A stretch of 64,000 nt of DNA, taken from NCBI GenBank assembly GCA_037190145.1, contig JBBCJU010000008.1, forward strand, positions 1-64,000, given 5' to 3'. Position numbers and translations under genes: made by a program. Shown here one piece after another: positions 33,966 through 43,313 of this stretch. A model generated the notes under the pieces. It searched no databases and had not been told where the DNA came from. It saw only the letters and a program-made list of their open reading frames with translations. This DNA is from 55-13 sp037190145. Its GTDB lineage: Bacteria > Armatimonadota > Fimbriimonadia > Fimbriimonadales > Fimbriimonadaceae. Within the stretch, counting starts at the first letter, position 1; each line of letters begins with the position of its first letter.

Positions 33966-34991
33966 ATGAGCCGAGATAACGATTTGAATCCCAACGAGAT
34001 CGCTGGGGATGGGGATCTGTCGCTCCGCCCGAAACGGCTCTCTGAGTTCATTGGTCAAGATCAGCTGAAGGCGAACCTAGAGGTCTTTCTCCGAGCTGCT
34101 CGGCAACGGCAAGAAGCATTGGACCATGTTCTCCTATACGGGCCTCCGGGACTGGGCAAAACCACCTTGGCGCATATCATCGCCAATGAGATGGATGCGA
34201 TTGTGCATGTTACATCGGGTCCAGCCATTGAACGGCCAGGCGACTTGGTAGGCATCCTCACCAACCTGGACCCGGGGGCAGTGCTTTTTATTGACGAAAT
34301 CCACCGCCTGAGTCGTCCGGTAGAAGAGATTCTGTATCCGGCGATGGAGGATTGCAAGGTGGACATTATGATTGGAAAAGGTCCGGCGGCCCGCTCCATC
34401 CGTCTAGATGTTCCCAGGTTCACAGTTGTAGGCGCTACTACTAGGCAAGGTCTGCTAACCGGGCCTTTACGAGATCGGTTCGGCATTATTAGTCACTTCC
34501 AATACTACGACGGAGACGCCTTGTTCCAAATTATTGAGCGGTCGGCTAACATCTTGGGCTACCGCATTGCTGATGATGGAGCTGAAGAGATTGCCAAACG
34601 GTCTCGCGGAACGCCTCGCATTGCAAATCGTCTCTTACGCAGAGTACGTGACTTTGCTCAGGTAGAGGGGCTAGAGGCCATCCACCAACCGATTGTTGCC
34701 AAGGCGTGTTCTGCCTTAGAGGTGGATCATCTGGGGCTAGATCGCGTGGATCGTATGCTCTTGAGAGCCATGATTGAAAAGTATAGGGGCGGACCGGTTG
34801 GCTTAGATACCTTGGCGGCTACGACGGGAGAAGATTCTACGACGATTGAAGATGTCTATGAACCTTATCTTTTGCAACAGGGTTTGATCCAGCGCACACC
34901 CCGAGGACGGGCCGTTACCGAACATGCCTATCGGCACTTGGGATTGAGCGTGCCAAAATCCAAAGTAGATTCCGAAGGCTTGTTTGACTAA
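33966..34991 (+). CDS. ruvB: Holliday junction DNA helicase RuvB
   Basis: 341 residues from ATG 33966, with GGGGAG five bases before. AAA+ motor of branch migration: Walker A GPPGLGKTT, Walker B FIDEIHRLSRPVEE, sensor 1 VVGATTRQGLLTGPLRDRFG, arginine finger GTPRIANRLLRRVRDFAQV, and the winged helix end (YEPYLLQQGLIQRTPRGRAVT). Co-transcribed with ruvA; ruvC is not in the window. Confidence 0.97.
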   Translation: MSRDNDLNPNEIAGDGDLSLRPKRLSEFIGQDQLKANLEVFLRAARQRQEALDHVLLYGPPGLGKTTLAHIIANEMDAIVHVTSGPAIERPGDLVGILTNLDPGAVLFIDEIHRLSRPVEEILYPAMEDCKVDIMIGKGPAARSIRLDVPRFTVVGATTRQGLLTGPLRDRFGIISHFQYYDGDALFQIIERSANILGYRIADDGAEEIAKRSRGTPRIANRLLRRVRDFAQVEGLEAIHQPIVAKACSALEVDHLGLDRVDRMLLRAMIEKYRGGPVGLDTLAATTGEDSTTIEDVYEPYLLQQGLIQRTPRGRAVTEHAYRHLGLSVPKSKVDSEGLFD

Positions 34992-35000
34992 ACACAAAAA

Positions 35001-35038
35001 CGCCTCCACACCCAAAACAACATTTGGGTGTGGAGGCG
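35001..35038 (-). terminator. Strong intrinsic terminator, 16-bp stem
   Basis: CGCCTCCACACCCAAA and TTTGGGTGTGGAGGCG are exact complements around a six-base loop. On the minus strand the stem is followed by TTTTTG, making it a textbook terminator for the thioredoxin-fold gene; it can also stop ruvB transcripts. Confidence 0.85.
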
Positions 35039-35047
35039 GTAAACGGC

Positions 35048-36148
35048 TTAGGAGCCTTTTTTGATCATGTCGTCAGCCTTCTTAGTCCAAACATCAGGAC
35101 CACCCTTGTCGTAGCCATAGGTGCCAAGGACTTTCTCTTTGCTGTCGATGAACAGGATCGTCGGATATCCCTTGATTTGAAACTTCTTGGCAAGCTCCTT
35201 ATTCTGAGCTTTGATCTCATCAGATTGAGGCTTGTTTTGTGGGTAGTCAAGCTCTAGAAGAATAACATTCTTTTTAGCCCACTCTTCGAATTTAGTAGTT
35301 TTGAAAACTTCATTCTTCAGCTTGATGCACCATCCACACCAGTCAGAGCCGGTGAAATCTATCAGAATAGGTTTGCCCGTTTTTTCAGAGAGGTCAAGGG
35401 CTGTCTTGTAGTTCGTATTCCAGTCAAGGGTCGACTTAAAGAGTGCGGCTTGTTTAGCAATCTCACTGGCTGTAGCCACTTTCTCAACTTTCTGATCACT
35501 GGTTGCAAGGGATAGCTTTCCAGCTTCTGACTTGAAAATGTACGTCGTTCCAGTGTAGTTAAAGGGCTCATCGAGTGGCATAGCATCGTCTAGATCATTT
35601 AGGACATCACCATCTTGATTAAGATCTAGGATCACAGGATTTTGCTTGCTTGGGTACCCCAAGACAAGACCCTTCATTTTTTTGCCGTCTAGAGTTACTT
35701 GGAGATCAAACCCAAAGTCAGGTGCGCAATATGCGAGGGCTGCTTTCGGGTCAATGGTTATCTCGACCGTCGCATTTTCGGGCATGCCGATATTCACTTT
35801 CGCTACCCCGTCGAGAAAAGTCTTGGTTCCTCGCTTTTTGGGTGCCAGTTTGACCTCATCCTTCGTTAAATCTTCGTCACCATTGGTGTCCACATATAGT
35901 CGAACTACCTCGTCAGACTGTTTGTCAATAATGACTCCAAAGCTTTTGCCACCATAGGCAATAGAGCCGTAAGAAGGATTCTTTAAGTCAGTTGGTTTTA
36001 CTTTGATCCCCTTGCTTTCGGAAGATGTTTTGATGGGGGCAAATGCCATAAGCCCGGTTTTCTTGATGAGGCCAGATGGAACATAGGTCTGGCTAACTAT
36101 ATTGACAGAGCTTGCGAGGCAAACTGCGGATGCGATAATTGTGAACAT
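35048..36148 (-). CDS. Exported thioredoxin-fold protein
   Basis: 366 residues from ATG 36148, chosen because AAAGG lies nine bases upstream and a signal peptide (MFTIIASAVCLASSVNIVS) begins there; the longer frame adds 43 unlikely residues. The middle is a beta-rich domain with calcium-like loops (DTNGDEDLTKDE, DLNQDGDVLNDLDD). The last 130 residues are a thioredoxin domain with the WCGWC active site (FTGSDWCGWCIKLKNEVF) and a cis-Pro segment YPTILFIDSKEK. A periplasmic disulfide or thiol-redox role is likely. No partner gene identified. Confidence 0.88.
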   Translation of the reverse strand: MFTIIASAVCLASSVNIVSQTYVPSGLIKKTGLMAFAPIKTSSESKGIKVKPTDLKNPSYGSIAYGGKSFGVIIDKQSDEVVRLYVDTNGDEDLTKDEVKLAPKKRGTKTFLDGVAKVNIGMPENATVEITIDPKAALAYCAPDFGFDLQVTLDGKKMKGLVLGYPSKQNPVILDLNQDGDVLNDLDDAMPLDEPFNYTGTTYIFKSEAGKLSLATSDQKVEKVATASEIAKQAALFKSTLDWNTNYKTALDLSEKTGKPILIDFTGSDWCGWCIKLKNEVFKTTKFEEWAKKNVILLELDYPQNKPQSDEIKAQNKELAKKFQIKGYPTILFIDSKEKVLGTYGYDKGGPDVWTKKADDMIKKGS

Positions 36149-36333
36149 GTGTTTAACCTTTGGGAAACCAGGGGTTATGCAAATACAAAGTAAACGAGTT
36201 TTTGGTGAAAGAACGGATTGGCTTGTAGGTTTAGTTCCGATTTCCATTGCCATGCAAGAACATGCAATAGTAAGCACGTGTGCGGTGCCCTAAGAATCCG
36301 TTTCTTCATTTGCACTCTGGCTAAGGGGTGAAA

Positions 36334-36818
36334 GTGCAGATACTCGAGAAAATGACGCAAGGTGAGGGCTGGAGAAAGTGGGTTTATCAGCCTTTTGGCA
36401 TCCCGATGACCGGGCGAAGATGGGTTTTGGTTATGCAGGCCTTTTCTGCAATCGGTCTTCTCATCCTTGCTTTGAGACGACTGGGTCTAGGCTTCCAAAG
36501 GCCTGCGCCAGATTCCACGCTGGACCCACAAACTGTTACCTTGACGGCGGTCGGTGTGAGCTTGTGGATACTACTTGCTGCAGTAGGGATCCTCAGGCGT
36601 CGTGCTTGGGGCTACTTCATGGAGATACCAGTAATCCTCCTTACTGGGTTGTTTATCTACTTCATCCCGAATCGAGAAGTACATATCCTTACTACGACTA
36701 CACGAAATACATGTACGTGGTAGCGTATGTCTACTTTGTCACCGCTGAATGTTGGAAATGCTTTAGAACCGGTCTAGGGCTTTGGCGCGGAAGTCGAACG
36801 CAACTAGTTTTATCGTGA
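36334..36818 (+). pseudogene. Membrane protein with an apparent -1 frameshift
   Basis: A frame opens at GTG 36334 (six bases after AAGGG; alternatives 36328, 36352) and encodes three likely membrane helices (WVLVMQAFSAIGLLILAL; LTAVGVSLWILLAAVGIL; EIPVILLTGLFIYFIP) before stopping at 36723. Around 36680-36690 coding appears to pass to the -1 frame, which reads TYPYYDYTKYMYVVAYVYFVTAECWKCF, a fourth membrane helix, and ends in TGA at 36816-36818. That stop overlaps the ATG of the next gene (TGATG), strong evidence that this is the natural end. No slippery heptamer is seen, so a sequencing error or a mutation is the likely cause. Confidence 0.6.
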
Positions 36819-37366
36819 TGGATTCAGCAATTCAGGAGCAATTACAAAAGGTCGTTCGCGGTTTTGCGGTCAAGTTGGACCTGAAAGTACCCAAACTGGC
36901 ATTCAGTGATTCCGGTTGGAAAGATCATCAGTTTATTGGCTACCGCCGAGGAGTCTTGTTTATCGCACCTCAAGCCATAGAGCGTTTGAACTTTGATCAA
37001 CTACGCACCGTGATTGCCTACCAAATGGCGATTCGAGCGTATGCGTATAGAGACACAAAGATGGGGCGCTTTACGAAATACATGGTCTTCGTGGTGATCT
37101 TAACAATTGCCCTTTTGGTGATCGTTAAGGTTTTGCCGAACAAGGCGGTGCTGTTATCATCGGCAATTTTTTCTTTGATGCTGCTTTTTGGGACAAATAC
37201 CAATCGCATTATCGAGAGAGTTGACCGCGCGGTTCTCAAACTGGTCGGAGACATCGAACTCATGAAGAGCTTTCTGAGTACCCAAGGATTTCGCAGCGTT
37301 GTGTTTGGAGTCCACGTCTCCCAGGTCTCAACAGATCGACTAGATAAGTTGGAAAAGCTAACGTAG
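36818..37366 (+). CDS. M48-peptidase-like membrane protein lacking the HExxH motif
   Basis: 182 residues from ATG 36818, overlapping the preceding gene's stop (TGATG). Residues about 47-80 (LFIAPQAIERLNFDQLRTVIAYQMAIRAYAYRDT) align by eye with the core of HtpX/M48 proteases, in which this helix reads LxxDELxAVLAHELxHxxNRD. Here the zinc motif HExxH is replaced by YQMAI (residues 68-72), while the RD after it is kept (78-79). Two membrane helices follow at about 88-125. It may be a non-catalytic relative; the resemblance is from pattern only. Confidence 0.55.
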   Translation: MDSAIQEQLQKVVRGFAVKLDLKVPKLAFSDSGWKDHQFIGYRRGVLFIAPQAIERLNFDQLRTVIAYQMAIRAYAYRDTKMGRFTKYMVFVVILTIALLVIVKVLPNKAVLLSSAIFSLMLLFGTNTNRIIERVDRAVLKLVGDIELMKSFLSTQGFRSVVFGVHVSQVSTDRLDKLEKLT

Positions 37367-37368
37367 AA

Positions 37369-37390
37369 CCCCGGATGGAATGTGCCGGGG
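37369..37390 (+). terminator. Hairpin after M48-like gene
   Basis: CCCCGG pairs with CCGGGG around ten bases and is followed by CCTTTC. Short but GC-rich. Confidence 0.5.
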
Positions 37391-37426
37391 CCTTTCACGA
37401 GAGGTGAAGAGAAAGCTCTTAAGCCG

Positions 37427-38860
37427 TTACTCTACAAACCTCGCGACATCTGCTTTTAGTTTTTCCAAAGAAGGAGCGTGGATGTACATCATGTGGCCAG
37501 CTTCATACTCACCCGTCTCAAAGTTCCCCCGCAACGATGCATCCAGGCCCATGTGATTGAGGGTGTACTCGGTTGCAAAATAGGGAGTCGCGAGGTCATA
37601 GAACCCTGAAGCGATGTAGATGCGCATGTGGGGGTTTTTTGAAACCGCCTTGCGAAGGGCTTCGCTGGTATCTGGCATACCTTGACCAGCGGACCCCCAG
37701 TTCCACTCTCCGATCACCTTGTTAAAGATGAAGTACTCCAAGTCTGTCTTATAGCCAAGTTCGCTTCGAATGTACTGGTTAAAGGTCGAAACGTAAGGCG
37801 GCATCAAAACCGTCATGCTGGGATCGTGCTCCAAGTTTTGGCCGGTGTGGTCCCCATCAATCCCCACAAACCGACTGTCCAATCGGCCAACTGTCCTTTT
37901 CTTACTTCGCATCAACTCCTTGCAGAAGCTGTGGATATTGATACGAAGGTTAGATTGGTCTATAAACTCGGGTCGCAAGCCGGTGAATTTGGCTAGTTTA
38001 GAGATCGCTGTGCGACGTTGAGCTGGAGTGATAGAGTCTCCCTGGGCCAAAAGCGTGGTGTATTCGCCGATGGCATACTTCTCAACCTCCTGCAAGAATT
38101 TCCGAAGGTTTTTTCGCTTTGGAATAGCTCCATGATAATGGGCGGTTGCGGCATACGTGGGCAGAAAGAGCACAAAAGGAAGGTCATTCCCTTTGGCAAA
38201 TCGAGCCGTTTGGTAATTGAGGATACTGCTGACTAGGACGATGCCGTTGAATGCGATGCCCCGGTCTATGAGGTGACCCGAAATACCTGCCGAACGAAGC
38301 GTTCCGTAACTCTCTCCAACTAGATACAAAGGGGAAGCCCATCGCTCATTGCGCGAGATATAGAGTCGGATGAATTCGCTGACGGACTCAATATCGCCTT
38401 CTACCCCCAAATGCTTTTTGGCGGCGATATCTTTGTCCTTGGCGCGGCTGAATCCGGTGTTAATGGGGTCAATAAAAACGAGGTCAGTGTGCTCTAGCCA
38501 AGTGAATTCATTATCGATAAGCTTGAATGGAGGTGGAGGGAACTCGTCGTTCTCAGTCATCTCAATGCGCTTTGGCCCGAGGGCTCCCAAGTGGAGCCAT
38601 ACGCTTGGCGAACCAGGACCCCCGTTAAACGAGAACATGATCGGTCGTTTTCCTGGCTCCTCACCGTCCACGGTGTAGGCCATATAGAACATTTGAGCCT
38701 CGATCTCATCGAACTCATTCTTGAACGGGATTCGCCCAACGGTTGCCTTGTACTTCAGCGTCTTATCGCCGATGCTGATCTCGTGATCAGTGACAACGGG
38801 GGCTTCTTCGTTGAAGACGATCTCTTTGGGTTTGTCAGTGACTTTGGCTTCCTCGGGCAT
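37427..38860 (-). CDS. Serine carboxypeptidase-like protein, S10 family
   Basis: 477 residues. Alpha/beta-hydrolase peptidase features: FSFNGGPGSPSVWLHLGALGPK (oxyanion and Trp motif), the nucleophile in LVGESYGTLR, the acid Asp in ASGFYDLATPYFATEYTLNHM and the final His in YEAGHMMYIH. No signal peptide is seen, although most relatives are exported or vacuolar. It removes C-terminal residues from peptides. Downstream of the VOC-protein gene, probably independent. Confidence 0.9.
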   Translation of the reverse strand: MPEEAKVTDKPKEIVFNEEAPVVTDHEISIGDKTLKYKATVGRIPFKNEFDEIEAQMFYMAYTVDGEEPGKRPIMFSFNGGPGSPSVWLHLGALGPKRIEMTENDEFPPPPFKLIDNEFTWLEHTDLVFIDPINTGFSRAKDKDIAAKKHLGVEGDIESVSEFIRLYISRNERWASPLYLVGESYGTLRSAGISGHLIDRGIAFNGIVLVSSILNYQTARFAKGNDLPFVLFLPTYAATAHYHGAIPKRKNLRKFLQEVEKYAIGEYTTLLAQGDSITPAQRRTAISKLAKFTGLRPEFIDQSNLRINIHSFCKELMRSKKRTVGRLDSRFVGIDGDHTGQNLEHDPSMTVLMPPYVSTFNQYIRSELGYKTDLEYFIFNKVIGEWNWGSAGQGMPDTSEALRKAVSKNPHMRIYIASGFYDLATPYFATEYTLNHMGLDASLRGNFETGEYEAGHMMYIHAPSLEKLKADVARFVE

Positions 38861-38878
38861 ATCGTTATCACGATACCC

Positions 38879-39283
38879 TTAGATTGTTTCCGCACCCGGA
38901 AGGGGTGCGAATAAGTCCACTATATTGCCATCTGGGTCCAAAACTTGAGCATATCTCTGACCCCAAAACGCGTTCCAAGGAGCCTTGTGCGACGTGTATC
39001 CCGCCGAAACCAAAGCATCATGTCGCGCATCCACGTCGCTTGTAGATTCACAGAGATAGGCCAATCCAAGCCGATGCCCTTGAGGCTCGACCCAGTCTGG
39101 ATCCATCTCCTTAATCATGGCTAATGAATTCCAAGATAAGCGGACTCCGCCCGGAAGAGTGATCTCAAGGTAAACCTGTCCCGCAGATTTCTCGGGAACA
39201 TCCAGCCCCAAAGTTCGATAGAACCGCAGCGACGCATCCATATCTGCCGCGGTAATGCCGATCATATCTAGTTTTATACTCAT
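38879..39283 (-). CDS. VOC (glyoxalase/dioxygenase fold) protein
   Basis: 134 residues, two beta-alpha-beta-beta-beta units: IKLDMIGITAADMDASLRFYRTLG and SDVDARHDALVSAGYTSHKAPW, ending FWGQRYAQVLDPDGNIVDLFA. The usual Glu ligand near the end is replaced by Asp-Leu, so metal use is uncertain. No specific function can be assigned. It is 18 bases upstream of the S10 peptidase. Confidence 0.88.
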   Translation of the reverse strand: MSIKLDMIGITAADMDASLRFYRTLGLDVPEKSAGQVYLEITLPGGVRLSWNSLAMIKEMDPDWVEPQGHRLGLAYLCESTSDVDARHDALVSAGYTSHKAPWNAFWGQRYAQVLDPDGNIVDLFAPLPGAETI

Positions 39284-39448
39284 GATGGTTATTTAATGTA
39301 GACGATACTATACATAAATGTCGGAAGTATACGCGCCAAATCTGTTGGCCGAATATTTTCGAATAGCCCGTTTTGTGTCATATGAGTTCAGTAAATAAAG
39401 GCTTACCATCGCCATTCGCCGAGTGAATTCGGCGGTCCCAGGGGATGT

Positions 39449-40372
39449 TTAGAAATCTAGTTCATTCACAATCCGTCTTATATCTGACCAAGCGGTTTGC
39501 AGGTCAGATAAAAGAGGAGACTGTGCTCTGGCTAAGGTCACGGTGTCCAAGTCTACGTTGGCGACCAGCAGATGCTCTTCGATCATCGGGGCTTGTGCGG
39601 TCAACTTGCCAAATGGGTCAGTGATCATGCTGCCGCCCACAAATCCCTTGCCGCCCTCGAATCCGCACAAATGGCAATTTACGCAGTAGACGCCGTGCTC
39701 TTCGGAGACGGCGGTCAATAGCCGTTCATATCTATCCAGATTGCTTACAGTTGGCCCCGAAAAACCTCTTCCCGGGGAAGCACTGGGGATGAGAATGAGT
39801 TGAGCGCCTGCCGCTGCACAAAGGGAAGGCAGAACAGAGTGCCAAATGTCTTCGCAAATGAGTATGGCAAGTTTGCCAAAACGTGTCTCAAAGACTCCCA
39901 ATTCTCGCCCTCGGGAGACAAATCGTTCCTCATCAAAGACCCCATAGGTTGGTAGGAAAAACTTGCGATATACATGGACTAAGCGCGGACCATGTTCCCC
40001 TAGCTCAAAGTAAGCTGCCGCATTGTAAAGGTTTCCATCTGCGTTCTGATAGAAACCCAAAACGATGTCAATTGGTCGCTCAATCCTTCCGCTTAAGCGT
40101 CGGGAGAGTTCAGCCAGTAACTGATCAGAAGTCAAAGAGGCATCCAGTACTCCGCCTTCAAGGAAATATCCACTTGTACAAGCTTCTGGAAAAGAAAGTA
40201 AATCAACTTCCTCGGCCTGCGCCTGAAGGACAATCTCCGCAATGCGGTCTAAATTCTGAGAAATCGCGGCTTTGCGCGGAGCAAATTGGGCACATCCGAC
40301 CGTAAAGGCCATGTCGGCAGGGTACCCGGCCTTGGAGAAGATTAGGTGAGTCGATATTGGGAACGCAAACAT
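39449..40372 (-). CDS. Carbon-nitrogen hydrolase (nitrilase family)
   Basis: 307 residues from ATG 40372, chosen because GGAGG lies eight bases upstream; the domain proper starts 20 residues later at MAFTVGCAQFAP. The catalytic triad is in place: Glu in SFPEACTSGYF, Lys in YRKFFLPTYGVFDEE and Cys in LAILICEDIWHS. It should hydrolyse a non-peptide C-N bond, for example in an amide or ureido compound. The FFLPTYGVFDEER and ICEDIWHS segments are like the glutaminase domain of NAD synthetases, but no synthetase part is fused here. Confidence 0.92.
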   Translation of the reverse strand: MFAFPISTHLIFSKAGYPADMAFTVGCAQFAPRKAAISQNLDRIAEIVLQAQAEEVDLLSFPEACTSGYFLEGGVLDASLTSDQLLAELSRRLSGRIERPIDIVLGFYQNADGNLYNAAAYFELGEHGPRLVHVYRKFFLPTYGVFDEERFVSRGRELGVFETRFGKLAILICEDIWHSVLPSLCAAAGAQLILIPSASPGRGFSGPTVSNLDRYERLLTAVSEEHGVYCVNCHLCGFEGGKGFVGGSMITDPFGKLTAQAPMIEEHLLVANVDLDTVTLARAQSPLLSDLQTAWSDIRRIVNELDF

Positions 40373-40503
40373 CCTGCCTGCCTCCGACAAATGGATGACT
40401 TAGGATGAAGTCCTTCAGGCAAAGCGAGGCTTAAGGATTTGGCAGCGGATCATTAGCGCGAGGTAAATCCCATTCCCACCGCATACTGAATCCAGACACT
40501 GGT

Positions 40504-40872
40504 TCAAATTTTTTCTGGATTCACAACCGTAAAGTCATTCTTCTCTTTGCCTGTGTTCACTGTGGATGCGGGCTCAAAGAGCATAACGAGGACTTCTTCA
40601 TCCGCAAATGGCTTATGCTCAACGCCTCGCGGCACGATGATCAGCTCACCTTGCTCAAGCCATTCCGACCGATCCCGGAAATCCATTCGCAAACGTCCTT
40701 GGATCACTAGGAATAGCTCATCTTCCTTCTCATGAGAATGCCAGGTGAAGTCCCCCTGAAACCGTGCAAGTTTCACGTGTTGACCGTTTAGCTCACCAAC
40801 AATCTTGGGTGTCCATAGTTCAGAGAACTGCTCAAATTTCTGGGCGAGATTTACTTTTGTCGTCATCTGCAT
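40504..40872 (-). CDS. Cupin-domain protein
   Basis: 122 residues, single beta-barrel. Metal-type residues are in HSHEKEDELFLVIQGRLRM (cupin motif 1: His, His, Glu) and in VPRGVEHKPFA (motif 2: His). Likely binds a divalent metal. The substrate is unknown. It lies between the nitrilase and the AddA-like gene, all on the minus strand. Confidence 0.9.
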   Translation of the reverse strand: MQMTTKVNLAQKFEQFSELWTPKIVGELNGQHVKLARFQGDFTWHSHEKEDELFLVIQGRLRMDFRDRSEWLEQGELIIVPRGVEHKPFADEEVLVMLFEPASTVNTGKEKNDFTVVNPEKI

Positions 40873-40964
40873 ATTTTCAATGGGAGAAGTGGGATACCGA
40901 TAGCAAAATCGCGAAGGTCAAATACCGTCCCCTTTGTTCGCGGCTTGGTCTTCGTTGATCTCCA

Positions 40965-43313
40965 TTACGGAGTCTCTTCAGAGGCTGTCGGGATTCTCTT
41001 CACTAATCCCAACGGTTCCTTCCTTCCTAGATCCAGTTCCTTCGCAATAATGCCTGCAATTGAATTCGCATTGCGTGGTTTAGGGTGCGCAATCACACAG
41101 AGACGCTTCTTTGCCCTGGTAAGCGCAACATAGAGCACGCGCATCTCTTCTGCCAACTCTCGCTCCTTTCGCTCATGAGCCAGCCATTTATGAAAGATAT
41201 TGTCCTCTTTGCCAAATTTTGTCGCGACTAGCCCTAACCGCGCATCAACCTCTACTGCATCGGCCCGGCCGCCAAGTCTTCGGTGGACGTCAGGAACCAC
41301 AACGGTGTCAAACTCGAGCCCCTTCGCCTTGTGGATAGTCATGATGGTCAGGGTGTCATCGTCGTCATCATCCGCTTGAGCATCTCCCTCTTTGTGGGCT
41401 AAACGCTGAATCTCTCGAATCTGCTCTGCAAACTCAATCGGCCCCATCTCGGGCTGTTTGGCAGCAATTGAAAGAAGCTTCCGAACATTGGCCAGCATCC
41501 TTTCGCCCCCTTTTCGAGAAGCAAGGGCCGGAAGATAGTCCGATTCTGCCATCACCCGACTCAGAACCTCCCATGCGCTCAATCGGTCGGCCTCTTTACG
41601 CAGCCGATCAAACCACCCGTGAAACTTTTGTAGGGCTTCTTTGTCCGGAAGGTTATCGGTCAGGAACGTAGGCATGGCCTCGATAACAGGCTTTTCGAGT
41701 GCGAGGGCCGCAATGGTATCTAGCGAAACCCCCGCAACGGGACTTCGCAGGCAGGCAAGCAAAGCAAAGTCATCATAAGGATCGGCAAGAGCTTTAAGGG
41801 TGTTTGCCAGGTCTCGAATCTCTAAGCGAACATAGAATCTCTCGGTTCCACCCACAATCCTAGCTTTGACACCGACCGCCTCAAGACGCTGCTGAAGCTC
41901 GTTCGCAAACTTTGAGAAGCGAGCTAGCACCGTGACATCCTTTAGCTTCCGTCCAGTTTCTTGCTGCATCTGAAGTAGGAGTTCAACCGTTTGACCAATA
42001 TCCTTGTCCGCAAGCTCCCAAACCTCCACTCCCTCATAGTTGGGTAGTTCGATCACATCTAGATCAAAAGCTTCGGGTTGTCGCATCTGCTCATAAGCAT
42101 CGGGCCACATATTGCCAAAGAGGTCATCGACAAAAGAGAGAATGCCCTCATCGGATCGCCAGTTTCGAGTCAGTCGCAGGTGGGGAAGTTCTTCTTGCCG
42201 TTGTCGAAAAAGTTGCACATCTGCCAATCGGAATCCATAGATCGACTGCTGAATATCTCCTACTACCATCGACCGTTCAATGCCTAATGAATCTAGGAGT
42301 TGGTGTTGAATCGGGTTTACGTCCTGTGCTTCATCCACCATAACCGCGCGATACTGGCGCGATATTCGACGTTGGGTCGCGGGAGACTCACGCAAAAGCG
42401 CAACCGCTTTGGCTTCTAAAAGAGCATAGTCAAAGCACTGTTTTTGGTGCATTTGAAACTCAAGTTCACTCCAAGCACGAATACTAAGTTGGATCAAACC
42501 CGCTGTGTGATGAGCCATCTCATCAATGGCGGCATCGGAATATCGTGCGTTGACGTAGGTAGGCGGCTTCTTACCGCTTACCTTAAACGCAGCTTTTAAG
42601 CGTTCCGACAAACTTCCCGTGGATTGCTGGCGGAACGCAATCTGTACGTCGCTGGGTTGACGGGCCAATAGTCGTTCGGACAGGTGACGTTTAACTTCCT
42701 CAGGTTCCTGCAGCCCCTTCAGATCGCTCAGGTTCATCTGGGTTCCCCGTAATCCACTCAAAACTCGCTTGATGGCGTTCTCGAGTCGGGCGTAAGGAGA
42801 TGCCGCTCCATGTTCTCTTTGGCCCGCTAAATGTCTTAGCAAAGCTTCCGCTTCTGGACGCTCCGTGTGAGTAGATGTCATGGCGCGAGCGATGGAAGCA
42901 TCCTCAAGGCGCGCCTTTTCGGCTTCATCCATGATTTCAAACTCTGGATCAATGCCCGCCGCCAAGCTGTTCTCGCGTAGTAGCCGTTCGCAGAATGAGT
43001 GAATGGTCTGAATTGGACCCGTTTCCGCAACTTGAGCCTTCTCCGCGTAGCCCAAGCCACGCAATCGAGCCACGATTCGCTCTTTCATCTCCGCCGCCGC
43101 TTTTCGAGTGAAGGTGATGGTGAGAATCTCGTGAGGCTCCAGGCCCAACTCTTCAATCAGGCGAAGATAGCGTTCGACCAATACAAAGGTCTTTCCGGCT
43201 CCTGCCGAGGCTGTTACCATGAACTGCGGATCGTTCGAGTCGATAACCCGTTGTTGTTCTGGTGTTGGAACTCTAATCGTTTTCCCCCTCAAAGGGTGAT
43301 TCTGATTCCCCAA
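40965..43313 (-). CDS. AddA-like UvrD/RecB-type helicase without the nuclease domain
   Basis: Up to 782 residues. Superfamily 1 helicase motifs: VTASAGAGKTFVLVERYL (Walker A), VMVDEAQDVNPIQ (motif II), TRNWRSDEGI, TIHKAKGLEFDTVVVPD and VALTRAKKRLCV (motif VI). The protein stops soon after motif VI, so the 300-400 residue C-terminal RecB-type nuclease domain of AddA (about 1200 residues) is missing. The start is unclear: TTG 43313, TTG 43292 or an ATT at 43277 that follows AGGGGG and overlaps the AddB stop. It should unwind broken DNA ends with the AddB-like partner upstream. Confidence 0.85.
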   Translation of the reverse strand: MGNQNHPLRGKTIRVPTPEQQRVIDSNDPQFMVTASAGAGKTFVLVERYLRLIEELGLEPHEILTITFTRKAAAEMKERIVARLRGLGYAEKAQVAETGPIQTIHSFCERLLRENSLAAGIDPEFEIMDEAEKARLEDASIARAMTSTHTERPEAEALLRHLAGQREHGAASPYARLENAIKRVLSGLRGTQMNLSDLKGLQEPEEVKRHLSERLLARQPSDVQIAFRQQSTGSLSERLKAAFKVSGKKPPTYVNARYSDAAIDEMAHHTAGLIQLSIRAWSELEFQMHQKQCFDYALLEAKAVALLRESPATQRRISRQYRAVMVDEAQDVNPIQHQLLDSLGIERSMVVGDIQQSIYGFRLADVQLFRQRQEELPHLRLTRNWRSDEGILSFVDDLFGNMWPDAYEQMRQPEAFDLDVIELPNYEGVEVWELADKDIGQTVELLLQMQQETGRKLKDVTVLARFSKFANELQQRLEAVGVKARIVGGTERFYVRLEIRDLANTLKALADPYDDFALLACLRSPVAGVSLDTIAALALEKPVIEAMPTFLTDNLPDKEALQKFHGWFDRLRKEADRLSAWEVLSRVMAESDYLPALASRKGGERMLANVRKLLSIAAKQPEMGPIEFAEQIREIQRLAHKEGDAQADDDDDDTLTIMTIHKAKGLEFDTVVVPDVHRRLGGRADAVEVDARLGLVATKFGKEDNIFHKWLAHERKERELAEEMRVLYVALTRAKKRLCVIAHPKPRNANSIAGIIAKELDLGRKEPLGLVKRIPTASEETP

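Noticed and set aside
36660..36700. Programmed -1 frameshift site
   Set aside because: No X-XXY-YYZ heptamer and no strong downstream stem in the sequence; plain frameshift preferred.
39284..39448. Small gene between the VOC protein and nitrilase genes
   Set aside because: No frame with a ribosome site; the region is AT-rich and probably only promoter sequence.
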